A DNA stretch of 64,000 bases from JAXDAY01 sp034679345 (GCA_034679345.1 JAXDAY010000017.1:1-64000), one strand, 5' to 3'. Counted from the stretch's first letter, positions 43,043-51,212 are shown. Made by a program: numbers and translations. The notes: generated from the letters alone by a model not told the origin.

Positions 43043-43705
43043 TCAGGCCCGCGGGGGGGTGGGGACCTCGCCGATCGCGCCCGCGGGCCGTCCCGGGGGC
43101 CAGATCTCGAGCAAGATTCGATGGGGGACCGACCGGAACCTGCCCCAGGAGAGCCATCGCCCTCCCAGGTGCTCCAGGTGGCGGGCGATCCCTTCCAGCT
43201 CGGCGCGATTCACGTCCCGGAAGGCGGCGATCTTCTCGTGCGGATCGCGGCTCGTGATCTTCCCGGAGACTGCTTGAGTGAGGAAACCATAGCTCTCGAA
43301 CCGCTTCGCGGAGTCCTCCCAGGTGAATCGCAAGTGAAAGAGGAATCTCTTGGGCGCGAGTTCGTGCCCTGTCTCTTCCTGCGACTCTCGAAGTGTGCCG
43401 GCCTCGATCGATTCTCCCGGATGGAGGCCCCCGGTGGGGAGGCGCCATACCCCGGCCGGGTAGAAGCCCTTGGTATGGACGAGGACGCGGTCGGGACCGC
43501 GGGGGATCACCAGGACGATCTCGCTGGTTCTCTTGCTCGATGTGGGGAATCCGGCGGGACCGGTGACTGAGCCGCCCGGCGGAAAGCGGATCTCCTCTCG
43601 GTGGGGAGGGCCGATTCGACGGGCGAGAGATTCGATCTCGATGCTTCGATCCTCGGGGGGGCGATGGACCCGCGGTCTTCGCTGCGGCTTCTCCCCTGGG
43701 TCCAT
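43043..43705 (-). CDS. Nudix hydrolase
   Basis: A 220-residue protein with the Nudix box GGLHPGESIEAGTLRESQEE followed by TG, flanked by WRLPTGG before and FRFTWED-like strands after it, so a complete metal-binding site is present. The N-terminal 70 residues are charged with no known domain. ATG 43705 follows GGAGGGG by 9 bases; GTG 43741 is an alternative. Substrate specificity in this family cannot be read from the sequence; it may clean up nucleoside diphosphate derivatives. Confidence 0.87.
   Translation of the reverse strand: MDPGEKPQRRPRVHRPPEDRSIEIESLARRIGPPHREEIRFPPGGSVTGPAGFPTSSKRTSEIVLVIPRGPDRVLVHTKGFYPAGVWRLPTGGLHPGESIEAGTLRESQEETGHELAPKRFLFHLRFTWEDSAKRFESYGFLTQAVSGKITSRDPHEKIAAFRDVNRAELEGIARHLEHLGGRWLSWGRFRSVPHRILLEIWPPGRPAGAIGEVPTPPRA
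43046..43089. terminator. Hairpin at the convergent acyl-CoA dehydrogenase/Nudix ends
   Basis: GGCCCGCGGG at 43046-43055 pairs perfectly with CCCGCGGGCC at 43080-43089, 24-base loop. It lies inside the 3' end of the Nudix gene and 17 bases after the dehydrogenase stop. No T-tract. Confidence 0.4.
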
Positions 43706-43808
43706 CCGAACAATCCCCTCCGTCCCGTCAGCGGCCCTCACCTCTCGTCGCTCCCCTCAGGGGATCGGGGCAAGAGAGAACCTCGGCGAGCGGCCTCTTG
43801 CTCCCCTG

Positions 43809-44819
43809 CTATGGCCGGGCGCTGGGGGAGAGAGACTCCTCCTCATCCCGGATGGACTGACCTGTGCGCTGAGGCCGACAGCGGGCAGCGGCGCTGCTCA
43901 AGTCGAGCTTGGAGACCTCGATCTCGAACTTCTTCCGCTTGCGCTCGTAGAAATTCGCGCGCTCCGTGTTGTTCTTCTGCCTGTACCCGGTCACGAGGCT
44001 ATCGCACCGGCGGATCATCTCCTCCGCCACCCGGTGGCGCTGATCGGCGTTCAAGTGGCCGCTCTGGAAAGCCTTCTCGAGCGCGTAGACCCGGTAACGG
44101 TCGAGCGTCCAAGCGGGCGGAGCGGTCACATCGCCTGCTACCGTCAGCGCGTCGGGAATGAGCATGATCGGCACGTGGGAAGCGATTCGAATCCAGAGAT
44201 CATAGTCTTCGCAGGAAGGCAGGTTCTCGTCGAAGCCCCCGTGAATCTCGATGAAGCCCTTCCGCGCGACGACCGCGGAGGCGTGCAGATCCGTCCCGCC
44301 GACCACGTCCTCGAACTGGATCGGCGCGGGGACCCGACAGCGCTTCTTGCCGTTCTTGCCCGTCGCGCGCGCGCTGCAAATCCTGCCGTGCGCGATCCAG
44401 ACGGCGGGATGGGACTCGAGAAACTCCATCTGCCGTTCGAGGTAGGTGGAATTCCAGATGAAACCTGGCTCCAGAAACGCGATGTGCTCCCCCTGGGAGG
44501 CGGCGACTCCCTTGTTCCGAGCCGCCCCGATCCCGCGACTTGGATTGAGGTAGATGTACTGAAGCGGGATCCTCGGCGTCCAGAAACCGAAGCCGCAGGT
44601 GCCCGACTTCGAAGGCGTCCGGTGGCGCCAGATCGACTCCGCGCGCTCCGGATCCGGTCCGAACTCCCGCAGGACTTCGACTGCGCTGTCATCGCCGCTG
44701 CCATCGTCGATGACGATGATCTCGATGTCTTGGTAGGTCTGGTTCAGGGCGGACCGAAGGGTTTGGATCAATGAGCCGCAGCGGTTATAAGTGGGGATGA
44801 TCACAGAGACTTGTGGCAT
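43809..44819 (-). CDS. GT2-family glycosyltransferase
   Basis: A 336-residue GT-A glycosyltransferase: SVIIPTYNRCGSLIQTL, the nucleotide-binding IIVIDDGSGDDS, GIGAARNKGVAASQGEHIAFL where the usual DXD after it is replaced by EPG, and FDENLPSCEDYDLWIRIA with the catalytic-loop EDYD. The C-terminus is charged and helical. The ATG at 44819 is supported by GGAGGGAG upstream and by the promoter at 44973-45001. It likely adds a sugar to a surface glycan; donor and acceptor unknown. Confidence 0.9.
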   Translation of the reverse strand: MPQVSVIIPTYNRCGSLIQTLRSALNQTYQDIEIIVIDDGSGDDSAVEVLREFGPDPERAESIWRHRTPSKSGTCGFGFWTPRIPLQYIYLNPSRGIGAARNKGVAASQGEHIAFLEPGFIWNSTYLERQMEFLESHPAVWIAHGRICSARATGKNGKKRCRVPAPIQFEDVVGGTDLHASAVVARKGFIEIHGGFDENLPSCEDYDLWIRIASHVPIMLIPDALTVAGDVTAPPAWTLDRYRVYALEKAFQSGHLNADQRHRVAEEMIRRCDSLVTGYRQKNNTERANFYERKRKKFEIEVSKLDLSSAAARCRPQRTGQSIRDEEESLSPSARP

Positions 44820-45166
44820 GAGGATCTCTCCCTCCCTGAGTCCCTTGGGATCGACGGCGGAAGGGAATGGATCCCGATCCCCCCAATCGAGCCCGTACCC
44901 GGCGCGGGAAGCGGATGCCCAGCGCATCGTTCCGTGATCGCACCTGTCCGGCCCAGCTTCCGCGCCTTCCGCAGTGTATCGGGAGCCTTCTGAAGAGTCA
45001 ACTTCTTATTATGAATCGGTTAAGGGGGGGATGCCCTCGATTTTGGCGCGTTCTCGCGATCCCTTGTTACCGGAGGGAGGATGCCCGACCATAGGAGCCT
45101 TGGAACCGTCGGGATCGGCCGGCGGTTGTGAGCCGACGGCGGACGAGCTGCTGGAAGGAGACGAGG
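44820..45166. other. 347-base divergent intergenic region
   Basis: Separates the GT2 gene (minus) from the LpoB-like gene (plus). It holds the minus-strand promoter at 44973-45001 and an A/T-rich core (around 45000-45020). For the plus strand a TATTAT at 45006-45011 is visible without a good -35. No open frame with coding character. Confidence 0.5.
44973..45001 (-). promoter_or_regulatory. Sigma-70-like promoter for the GT2 gene
   Basis: Minus strand TTGACT, 17-base spacer, TACACT. Transcription would begin near 44966, leaving a long leader of about 145 nt before the ATG. Confidence 0.6.
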
Positions 45167-45793
45167 ATGGCTAGAAGCGAGTGGATCGACCGAGCGGCAG
45201 TGCCGCTCCTGACTTGCGTCGCCCTCTCGGCGATGGCTCTGGGGTGCGGGTCTTCCACGAAGGTGACGCGAGTCGAGACCGACACGACGATCGACCTCTC
45301 GGGGCGGTGGAACGATGCGGATTCCCGAATGGTCTCCGAGGAGATGATCCTGGATTGCCTCGATCGGCCCTGGATCATCGAACATGCCGCCGAGTCGGGG
45401 GAACGGCCGGTCATCATCGTGGGCACGGTGCGCAATCAGACCTTGGAGCAGATCCAGACCGGAACCTTCGTGGCGGACATCGAACGGGCTTTCGTCAACT
45501 CCGGAAAGGTGGATGTCGTCGCCACTTCTACCGAGCGTCTCGACCTGCGCTCGGAGAAGGCGGACCAGTGGGAGAACGCCTCCGAAGAGACAGCGAAGCG
45601 GCTTGGGCAGGAGCTCGGCGCCGACTATATGCTCTCCGGCACGGTCCAGTCGATCGAGGATCGTGAGAAAGGGACGCGAGTCATCTTCTATCAGGTGGAT
45701 CTGACGCTTCTCGACATCGAGTCGAATCAGAAGGTCTGGATCGGGCAGAAGAAGATCAAGAAGCAGATCGAGCGTTCAGGATACTCGCGCTAG
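45167..45793 (+). CDS. LpoB-like outer-membrane lipoprotein (PBP activator family)
   Basis: A 208-residue lipoprotein. The signal peptide ends in the lipobox ALGC (about residue 26). The mature part has the LpoB pattern: LSGRWNDADSRMVSEEM, PVIIVGTVRNQTLEQIQTG, FVADIERAFVNSGKVDVV, LGQELGADYMLSGTVQSIED and VDLTLLDIESNQKVWIG. In Gammaproteobacteria LpoB stimulates penicillin-binding protein 1B; relatives elsewhere are of uncertain function. AAGGAG sits 6 bases before the ATG at 45167; the longer frame from 45128 lacks support. It starts the three-gene lipoprotein operon. Confidence 0.88.
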   Translation: MARSEWIDRAAVPLLTCVALSAMALGCGSSTKVTRVETDTTIDLSGRWNDADSRMVSEEMILDCLDRPWIIEHAAESGERPVIIVGTVRNQTLEQIQTGTFVADIERAFVNSGKVDVVATSTERLDLRSEKADQWENASEETAKRLGQELGADYMLSGTVQSIEDREKGTRVIFYQVDLTLLDIESNQKVWIGQKKIKKQIERSGYSR

Positions 45794-45806
45794 CCGGCCG
45801 AGCTCC

Positions 45807-47201
45807 ATGAGATGCCCTCTGGCCAAGCAGAAGCGGTGGGCCGCGGCGGCGCTGCTGCTCGCCGCGGCGGCGGGTTGCGCGACCTATGGCGGCGGGATTC
45901 GTCCCATGCTCGATCAGCTGGCGCGGGGGGATCCGTCCGAAGCGCTCTCGGAGCTGGAGCGATCCCCCAGGGAGGATGACGCTCTCTATCACCTCGAACG
46001 CGGGATGCTGTTGCGACTCGTGGGGAGGCTGAGGGAGAGCAGTCTCGCATTCGACGAGGCCGATCGGATCAGCGAGGATCTCTACACCAAGAGCGTCAGC
46101 CAGGAGGCGGCCGCCCTGGCGGTTTCCGATCGGCTTCGATCGTACCGTCCACCCGCCTACGAGCGGCTCCTGGCCCGCCACTACCAGATCCGCAACTATC
46201 TGGAGGAGGGCGACGGGGAAGGGGCGCTCGTCGAGGCGCGCCGCTGCGAGCAGCTCCTGAACGAGCTCCAGGACGAGGCGGGCGAGGGACCGTTCCCTTG
46301 GATTCCTGCGGTGTACCTGGGCGCCGCGCTCGCGCATGAGTCCGCGGGGCGTGCGGATGACGCATTGCGGCTCTATCGGAGGCTGTTCGCCGACGGCGGG
46401 GAGGCAGCGCGTCAGCTCCCTCCTTGGATCCCCTCGCGGATGCACCGTCTCGCCCGGCGCGTCGGCGTGGCGCCGGAGGAACTTCCGGTCCCGGATCCCG
46501 GGGGAGATGTGCCGCCATCCGTGGGCGATGGGAGGACTGCCGTCATCTGGCTCGAGCGCGGCCTCATCCCCGAGCGCGCCGAGTTCAGGCTGCGAGTCCC
46601 GATCCTCGAGTCCGAAGCGCGACTCGACCCTGTCCGGCTGGGGCCGATCGCGACCCAGCGCGCCCTCGGCATCCATGCCGGCTTCGGTCCCGATCTCGCG
46701 GGACTGGAGATCTCCTACTGGCTGGAGATCGCCCTTCCCCGGATCGATCCCCGGCCGCTGGCGATGGACCCCTCCTGGGTTGTCGTCCAGGGGGAGCGGA
46801 GGGACGCCGCCGTGGTCGCTGAGCTGGGCCGAACCGCCGGAGAGCATCTGGACTCCGAGATGCCGAGCATCGTCTTGCGAACTCTGGTGCGCGCTCTGAT
46901 CAAGTACGGCGCGACGCGCGGAGTCGAGAAGAAGACCGGTGAGATCGGGGGTATCCTGGCCAATGTCCTGGGCGCCGCCAGCGAGCGCGCCGAAACCCGG
47001 ATGTGGCTCTCCCTCCCTGGGAGGATCGACGTCATCGCGATCGACCTTGGGGAAGGGGATGATTCCCTGCCGGTGGGCTGGGGCGGCCGACCTGAGGGAT
47101 CCCGACAAGTCGAGCTGAAGGATCTTCCAGGGTCGGGCTTCAGCTTCGGGTCTTGCAGGGATCTGATTGCAGCGGTCGCAGACCAGCGGGGGGCGACATG
47201 A
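45807..47201 (+). CDS. COG3014-like lipoprotein
   Basis: A 464-residue lipoprotein (lipobox AAGC near residue 24, then ATYGGGIRPM). It has helical repeat-like segments (LYHLERGMLLRLVGRLRESS, AVYLGAALAHESAGRADDAL) and a C-terminal beta region (TAVIWLERGLIPERAEF, MPSIVLRTLVRALIKYGA). This matches the COG3014 family, which is often encoded beside LpoB-like (COG3417) genes, as here. No enzyme motif is seen. It is 13 bases after the LpoB-like gene and overlaps the next gene by four bases, so the trio is one operon. Confidence 0.85.
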   Translation: MRCPLAKQKRWAAAALLLAAAAGCATYGGGIRPMLDQLARGDPSEALSELERSPREDDALYHLERGMLLRLVGRLRESSLAFDEADRISEDLYTKSVSQEAAALAVSDRLRSYRPPAYERLLARHYQIRNYLEEGDGEGALVEARRCEQLLNELQDEAGEGPFPWIPAVYLGAALAHESAGRADDALRLYRRLFADGGEAARQLPPWIPSRMHRLARRVGVAPEELPVPDPGGDVPPSVGDGRTAVIWLERGLIPERAEFRLRVPILESEARLDPVRLGPIATQRALGIHAGFGPDLAGLEISYWLEIALPRIDPRPLAMDPSWVVVQGERRDAAVVAELGRTAGEHLDSEMPSIVLRTLVRALIKYGATRGVEKKTGEIGGILANVLGAASERAETRMWLSLPGRIDVIAIDLGEGDDSLPVGWGGRPEGSRQVELKDLPGSGFSFGSCRDLIAAVADQRGAT

Positions 47202-48250
47202 TCCGATTCTTCAGGCAGGTCGCGGTCTTCATCATCATTCCCGGGCTCGCGGTCGGTTGCTCCTCAGCGCAGGCGCCCGATTCGAAGCCACGAAGTTGGA
47301 GGGTTGCGCCCGATGGGAGCGCGGACTTCACGACGATCCAGGCGTCCGTCGACGCGGCCTCGCCCGGTGACACCATCTTCGTGACCGCGGGGATCTACCG
47401 CGGAACCGGGAACCGCGATATCGAGCTCCGGGGCAAGGCGATTGCGCTGCGCGGAGCGGGTCCCGATTCGACGATCATCGAGTGCGGTGGAGCGCCCGGG
47501 GATCCTCATCGCGGCTTCTGGGTCCATCAGCGGGAGGGAAGAGGGACGCTCATCGAGGGCTTCTCGGTGACAGGCGGTTACGTGGAAGGGCCCTTGCCGA
47601 TGAACTACGGAGGCGGACTACTTTGCGACGACGCCTCGCCCACGGTGCGTTTCTGCAGGTTCGTTCGGAACCAATCGTCTCACTTTGGCGGAGGGATCAT
47701 CTGCCACGACGGAGCATCGCCCCTCTTCGATCAGGTCGAGATCATCGAGAACTTCGCGGAGAACAATGGGGGCGGACTCGGCTGCAAGCAGGGGAGCCAT
47801 CCCGTTCTCAAGGAAGTTGTGATCGCGAACAACACCGCACGCAGAGGGGGCGGCTTCTGGTGCCTCAACGCGGCCGCCGATCTGGAGCGGGTTACGATCG
47901 TGGGCAATCGCGGGACGGAGTCGACCGGGGGAATCTGGAGCAGCCTCGCGGAGATTCGGATCAGTCGCTCGATCATCGCCTTCTCTCCCGTCGGGGAGGC
48001 CCTCTCCTGCAGTTCGGGATCACCAAAGCTCCGCCTGGGCTGCTGCGACATCTACGGCAACCAGGGAGGCGACGAAATCCCCGGCTGCGCCGTCGATGAT
48101 GGAGGCAACTTCTCCGCCGATCCGCTGTTCTGCGACCCCGTGGGAGGGGACTTTCGGCTTCGGGCCGACTCCCCGTGCCTTGGCGAGGGCTCTCCGTGCG
48201 GCGCGATCGGGGCGCTTCCGATATGCGCCGAAACGGGCGGATCCCACTAG
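47198..48250 (+). CDS. Lipoprotein with right-handed beta-helix
   Basis: A 350-residue lipoprotein (signal with LAVGC near residue 20). The mature part begins VAPDGSADFTTIQASVDAA, the usual opening of pectin-lyase-fold proteins, and continues with regular 20-25 residue coils such as MNYGGGLLCDDASPTVR, FGGGIICHDGASPLF and NNGGGLGCKQGSHPVL. No lyase catalytic residues are obvious. It shares ATGA with the COG3014-like gene, and a GGGGGG ribosome site precedes it. Role: polysaccharide binding or surface protein, unknown. Confidence 0.85.
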   Translation: MIRFFRQVAVFIIIPGLAVGCSSAQAPDSKPRSWRVAPDGSADFTTIQASVDAASPGDTIFVTAGIYRGTGNRDIELRGKAIALRGAGPDSTIIECGGAPGDPHRGFWVHQREGRGTLIEGFSVTGGYVEGPLPMNYGGGLLCDDASPTVRFCRFVRNQSSHFGGGIICHDGASPLFDQVEIIENFAENNGGGLGCKQGSHPVLKEVVIANNTARRGGGFWCLNAAADLERVTIVGNRGTESTGGIWSSLAEIRISRSIIAFSPVGEALSCSSGSPKLRLGCCDIYGNQGGDEIPGCAVDDGGNFSADPLFCDPVGGDFRLRADSPCLGEGSPCGAIGALPICAETGGSH

Positions 48251-48320
48251 CGGTCAATCCGGACCTAATCCCTAGCTACAGTGGGTCTTGGCACAATTTG
48301 CCCAGGGTCAAACAATTCAG

Positions 48321-48349
48321 TTGACCAGCTGAGCTGCATTCGGAATAAT
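48321..48349 (+). promoter_or_regulatory. Strong sigma-70-like promoter of paralog 1
   Basis: TTGACC, exactly 17 bases, AATAAT. It drives a leader of about 186 nt before the ATG at 48542. The same arrangement with closely related boxes is found at 50318-50346. Confidence 0.75.
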
Positions 48350-48355
48350 GATCCA

Positions 48356-48541
48356 TAGTTCGTCTGAACTGATCCGGCGACAGCAAGGACGGACGAGGAT
48401 CGACTTGACGGGCCCCGGCGACGGGGGATCCGAGGCGTCGACACCGTGTTACGGAGTTCGATCGTCTCCCGTTCAGTAACCATAGGAGTGGTGCGATTGC
48501 ACCAAGTCACGTATTCCTAAACGCGTGGAGGAAACCAACTA
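48356..48541 (+). promoter_or_regulatory. Conserved structured 5' leader of paralog 1
   Basis: A long untranslated leader with three likely hairpins: GGATC/GATCC enclosing CCCCG-GCGA-CGGGG (48397-48431), TTACGG...CCGT..GTAA (about 48448-48480), and GGTGC-GATT-GCACC (48490-48503), then the ribosome site GTGGAGGAAACC. The same stems, with different loops and one-base changes, occur in the leader at 50353-50531. It matches no riboswitch consensus I can recall. Confidence 0.6.
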
Positions 48542-49222
48542 ATGAAGAAGTTTGCTTTCGTGCTTGCGTTGAGCGCTGCCTGCGCCGGCCTCGCCGTCGC
48601 CGAAGAGACCCCGACCCTGTTCGGTGCGGCCCCCGGTGGTCCTCCGATCGGAAGCGATCGTGAAGTGTGCTGGAGCGAGCCGGGTGACGAGACTCAGAAC
48701 ATCGGTTCGTCCGAAGTCATCGGCGCCTTCGCTCTCGAGACGGAGATCGCCAACGACTTCTTTTTCACCTCTGACCAGACGATCACCCTCGCCCGCTGGT
48801 GGGGTGGCTACTGGAACGGCACTCCGATTCCGACCAACTCGAATCTCCGGTTCTACGACGACGCGGGCTGCATCCCGGGTGCCGTCCTCGCCGAGTACCT
48901 GAACGTGGAGGACAACGAGACTCCGGTCGGGGCGGTCTACGTTTACAGCTATGGCCTGAGCTTCCCCGCGTCGGCGAACACCCTCTACTGGTTCAGCGCG
49001 CAGTACGCCGATCACGCGTTCCCGCCGCAGTGTGGCCGGCTCAGCACCAGCATCGAGACGAGCTGCCCGTCGGTGTTCCGGTCCGTTTACTTCGCGTATC
49101 CGGACTGGACCCCGGCTGCCGACGTCTTCGGTGCCTTCTTCGAGGCCAGCCAGGAGTTCGAGTGCGGCGTCACCGCCAACACCGAGACCACCTGGGGCGC
49201 CATCAAGGGGCTCTACCGGTAG
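48542..49222 (+). CDS. Secreted protein of unknown family, paralog 1
   Basis: A 226-residue protein with a clear signal peptide (MKKFAFVLALSAACAGLAVA). The mature part is rich in Trp, Phe and Tyr, with ARWWGGYWNGTP, NSNLRFYDDAGCIPG, LYWFSAQYADHAFPPQCG, SVFRSVYFAYPDWTP, and a C-terminal TWGAIKGLYR. Five Cys could form disulfides. It has no FlgD-like tail and no lipobox, so it is free in the periplasm or outside. GGAGGAAACC precedes the ATG. Paralogs lie at 49432 and 50532. Strong promoter, leader and terminator suggest high expression. Function unknown; a carbohydrate-binding beta-sandwich is one guess. Confidence 0.9.
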   Translation: MKKFAFVLALSAACAGLAVAEETPTLFGAAPGGPPIGSDREVCWSEPGDETQNIGSSEVIGAFALETEIANDFFFTSDQTITLARWWGGYWNGTPIPTNSNLRFYDDAGCIPGAVLAEYLNVEDNETPVGAVYVYSYGLSFPASANTLYWFSAQYADHAFPPQCGRLSTSIETSCPSVFRSVYFAYPDWTPAADVFGAFFEASQEFECGVTANTETTWGAIKGLYR

Positions 49223-49248
49223 TCGACTGGCTAACGCAGTACGAGTGG

Positions 49249-49285
49249 CCTCCGTCCTTCGGGACGGGGGCTTCCTCTTTTTTTT
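49249..49285 (+). terminator. Intrinsic terminator after paralog 1
   Basis: A 9-bp GC-rich stem closed by the very stable TTCG loop (49249-49257, 49262-49270), followed by a pyrimidine stretch with eight T in a row (49278-49285). Confidence 0.9.
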
Positions 49286-49431
49286 GGTCCCCGCGGGCCC
49301 ATCGAAGACGACCCCTTGATGGACCAGCGCGTCTGGACTTGCCGTCAGGCAAAGGCGCAGAATTCCTCCCGCCTGGGTTCCGCGTCGTCAGGGAGGCATC
49401 GCTCCTGGAGCGTCGTCTGAGGAGGCGTCCA

Positions 49432-50184
49432 ATGAGAATCGCAGTGATCGCGCTCACGATCGTCGCGACGGTTCCGGGCCTCGTGCACGGGGCCAACCCC
49501 ACGCCTTTCGCCCTGCCTCCCGGGGGGGAGCCGGTTGGCGGCGGCCGAGATATCTGCTGGCATCAATTTGGAGACGAGAATCAGCCCATCGGCAGCTCCG
49601 AGGTGATCGGGGAGTACGGAGTTGTCACCGAAATCGCGAACGACTTTCTGTTTTCCGGTGAGTTTAATTTGGGAATGGCTCGCTGGTGGGGCGGCTACTG
49701 GAACGGAGAGCCACAGAACTTCCGGATGAATCTCCGTTTCTATGGGAGCCGCTCGACTGGCCCGGGTGAAGCAGGTCTGGGCAATGGACCCAGGGGGGCG
49801 TGGGGAATGTCCGGTAGCCACATTCCGTGCACTCCCGTGATGGTCCTGCACGAATGGCTCGACGTGGACTGCCACCAGATGCCCGTTGGCGCGGTCTTCT
49901 CCTACTCTTTTTATGCGGAACTTCACTTTGCCGCGGAAACGACGTACTGGTTCTCCGCCCAAGCCGCGGATCATCCGTTCCCGCCGCAATGGGGCCGATT
50001 GGGCACAAGCGAACCCAGGGAGTGCGAGACGGTCTTTCGATCCGCATACTTCGCTTACCCGGACTGGACTCTCGCGTCTGATGTTTTCGGATCGTTCTTC
50101 GAGGCGAGCCAGGTGTTCGAATGCGGCGACCCAACGGAGGGGTCCGTGACGACCTGGGGTGGCGTCCGGGCGCTTTACCGCTAA
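49432..50184 (+). CDS. Secreted protein, diverged paralog 2
   Basis: A 250-residue member of the same family as its neighbours: signal peptide MRIAVIALTIVATVPGLVHG, then PIGSSEVIGEYGVVTEIAND, ARWWGGYWNGEPQN, TYWFSAQAADHPFPPQWG, SAYFAYPDWTLASDVFGSFF. It differs by a 22-residue Gly-rich insert (around residues 107-128) and by replacing the Cys of PPQCG with Trp. AGGAGG is 6 bases before the ATG. It lacks the long leader of the other two and I see no promoter of its own, so it may be expressed by weak read-through or a hidden promoter. Function unknown. Confidence 0.88.
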   Translation: MRIAVIALTIVATVPGLVHGANPTPFALPPGGEPVGGGRDICWHQFGDENQPIGSSEVIGEYGVVTEIANDFLFSGEFNLGMARWWGGYWNGEPQNFRMNLRFYGSRSTGPGEAGLGNGPRGAWGMSGSHIPCTPVMVLHEWLDVDCHQMPVGAVFSYSFYAELHFAAETTYWFSAQAADHPFPPQWGRLGTSEPRECETVFRSAYFAYPDWTLASDVFGSFFEASQVFECGDPTEGSVTTWGGVRALYR

Positions 50185-50224
50185 CTGATTGGCAATAAAG
50201 GAAGTAGCATCATGTCGTGATCCA

Positions 50225-50263
50225 GGGGGCGGCCGCGGGCGCGTTTCGTCCGCCCCCCTTATT
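50225..50263 (+). terminator. Terminator-like hairpin after paralog 2
   Basis: GGGGGCGG (50225-50232) pairs with CCGCCCCC (50250-50257), 17-base loop, then CTTATTC: a poor T-tract. Confidence 0.5.
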
Positions 50264-50317
50264 CGCCGACTCAGACGACGCTAACTTCAAGCATTCCTTG
50301 CCGGTGATCTCATTCAC

Positions 50318-50346
50318 TTGACTCCGGATAATAAATCCGGCATAAT
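50318..50346 (+). promoter_or_regulatory. Strong sigma-70-like promoter of paralog 3
   Basis: TTGACT, exactly 17 bases, CATAAT; the spacer has an inverted repeat (CCGG...CCGG with AT-rich centre). It gives a leader of about 179 nt. Confidence 0.75.
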
Positions 50347-50352
50347 CGTCGG

Positions 50353-50531
50353 TGTCGAGCTCCTTGGACCGGCGAACTGAGGGGAGCGACGAGGATCCAG
50401 TTAACGGGCCCCGACACCGGGGGATCCAAGGCGGCCGCTCTGTGTTACGGAACGCCACCGTCTCCCGTCCGTTGACTCGCAACGGTGCAGAGGCACCACT
50501 TGGGATTCAAAAGCGTGGAGGAAACCCACAA
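50353..50531 (+). promoter_or_regulatory. Conserved structured 5' leader of paralog 3
   Basis: Homologous to 48356-48541. The stems GGATC/GATCC with CCCCG-ACAC-CGGGG (50393-50427) and GGTGC-AGAG-GCACC (50484-50497) are kept while their loops differ; GTTACGGA and GTCTCCCGT are shared too. The ribosome site GTGGAGGAAACCC lies just before the ATG. Confidence 0.6.
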
Positions 50532-51212
50532 ATGAAGACTTTTGCTTTCGTGCTCGCGTTGAGCTTGGCGTTCTCGGGTGCGGTGCTCGCCAGCAACCCG
50601 GAGCTGTTCGGTCCGGCCCCTGGCGGTCCGCCGATGGGCGGCGATCGCGAAGTGTGCTGGAGCGAGCCGGATGATCCCGCTGGGAACATCGGTTCGTCCG
50701 AAGTCATCGGCGCTTTCGCTCTCGAGACTGAGATCGCCAACGACTTCTTCTTTACCACTGACGAGACGATCTCCCTCGCCCGCTGGTGGGGTGGCTACTG
50801 GAACGGATCTCCGATCGCGACCAACTCGAACCTTCGCTTCTACGATGACGCCGGCTGCGTTCCGGGCGGCGTCGTCGCCGAGTGGCTGAATGTCGAGGAC
50901 AACGAGACGCTGGTCAGCACCTACTATGTCTACTACTACGAGCTGAACTTCCCCGCGATGGCGAACACCCTTTACTGGTTCAGCGCTCAGTTCGCCGATC
51001 ACGCGTTCCCGCCGCAGTGCGGCCGGCTCGCGACGTCGATCGAGACGAGCTGCCCGTCGGTGTTCCGGTCCGTTTACTTCGCGTATCCGGACTGGACCCC
51101 GGCCAGCGACGTCTTCGGCGCCTTCTTTGAGGCCAGCCAGGAGTTCGAGTGCGGTCCTCCTGTTGCCAACGAGACCACCACGTGGGGCGCCATCAAGGGG
51201 CTCTACCGGTAG
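50532..51212 (+). CDS. Secreted protein, paralog 3
   Basis: A 226-residue protein, the closest relative of paralog 1 (same length, same five Cys, signal MKTFAFVLALSLAFSGAVLA). Shared phrases include IGSSEVIGAFALETEIAND, SLARWWGGYWNGSP, NSNLRFYDDAGCVPGG and DVFGAFFEASQEFECG. The main difference is at residues about 128-142, where TYYVYYYELNFPAMANTL replaces the paralog 1 sequence. A 65-base run (51039-51103) is identical to 49052-49116. Strong promoter, leader and terminator. Function unknown. Confidence 0.9.
   Translation: MKTFAFVLALSLAFSGAVLASNPELFGPAPGGPPMGGDREVCWSEPDDPAGNIGSSEVIGAFALETEIANDFFFTTDETISLARWWGGYWNGSPIATNSNLRFYDDAGCVPGGVVAEWLNVEDNETLVSTYYVYYYELNFPAMANTLYWFSAQFADHAFPPQCGRLATSIETSCPSVFRSVYFAYPDWTPASDVFGAFFEASQEFECGPPVANETTTWGAIKGLYR
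51039..51103 (+). repeat. 65-bp identity with paralog 1
   Basis: Identical to 49052-49116 base for base, whereas surrounding codons differ at silent and non-silent sites. The last 33 bases of both genes are also identical. This points to recent gene conversion or strong selection on the DNA. Confidence 0.8.

Larger units (their letters stand above)
50185..50531. other. 347-base gap with terminator, promoter and leader
   Basis: Contains a hairpin (50225-50257), the promoter at 50318-50346 and the structured leader of paralog 3. No further gene is seen. Confidence 0.6.

Noticed and set aside
48287..48303. Possible sigma-54 promoter TTGGCACAATTTGC
   Set aside because: Only 8 bases separate GG from GC where 10 are needed, and a good sigma-70 promoter follows at 48321.
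48265..48510. Minus-strand frame in the paralog 1 leader
   Set aside because: It lies antisense in a structured leader and has no ribosome site.
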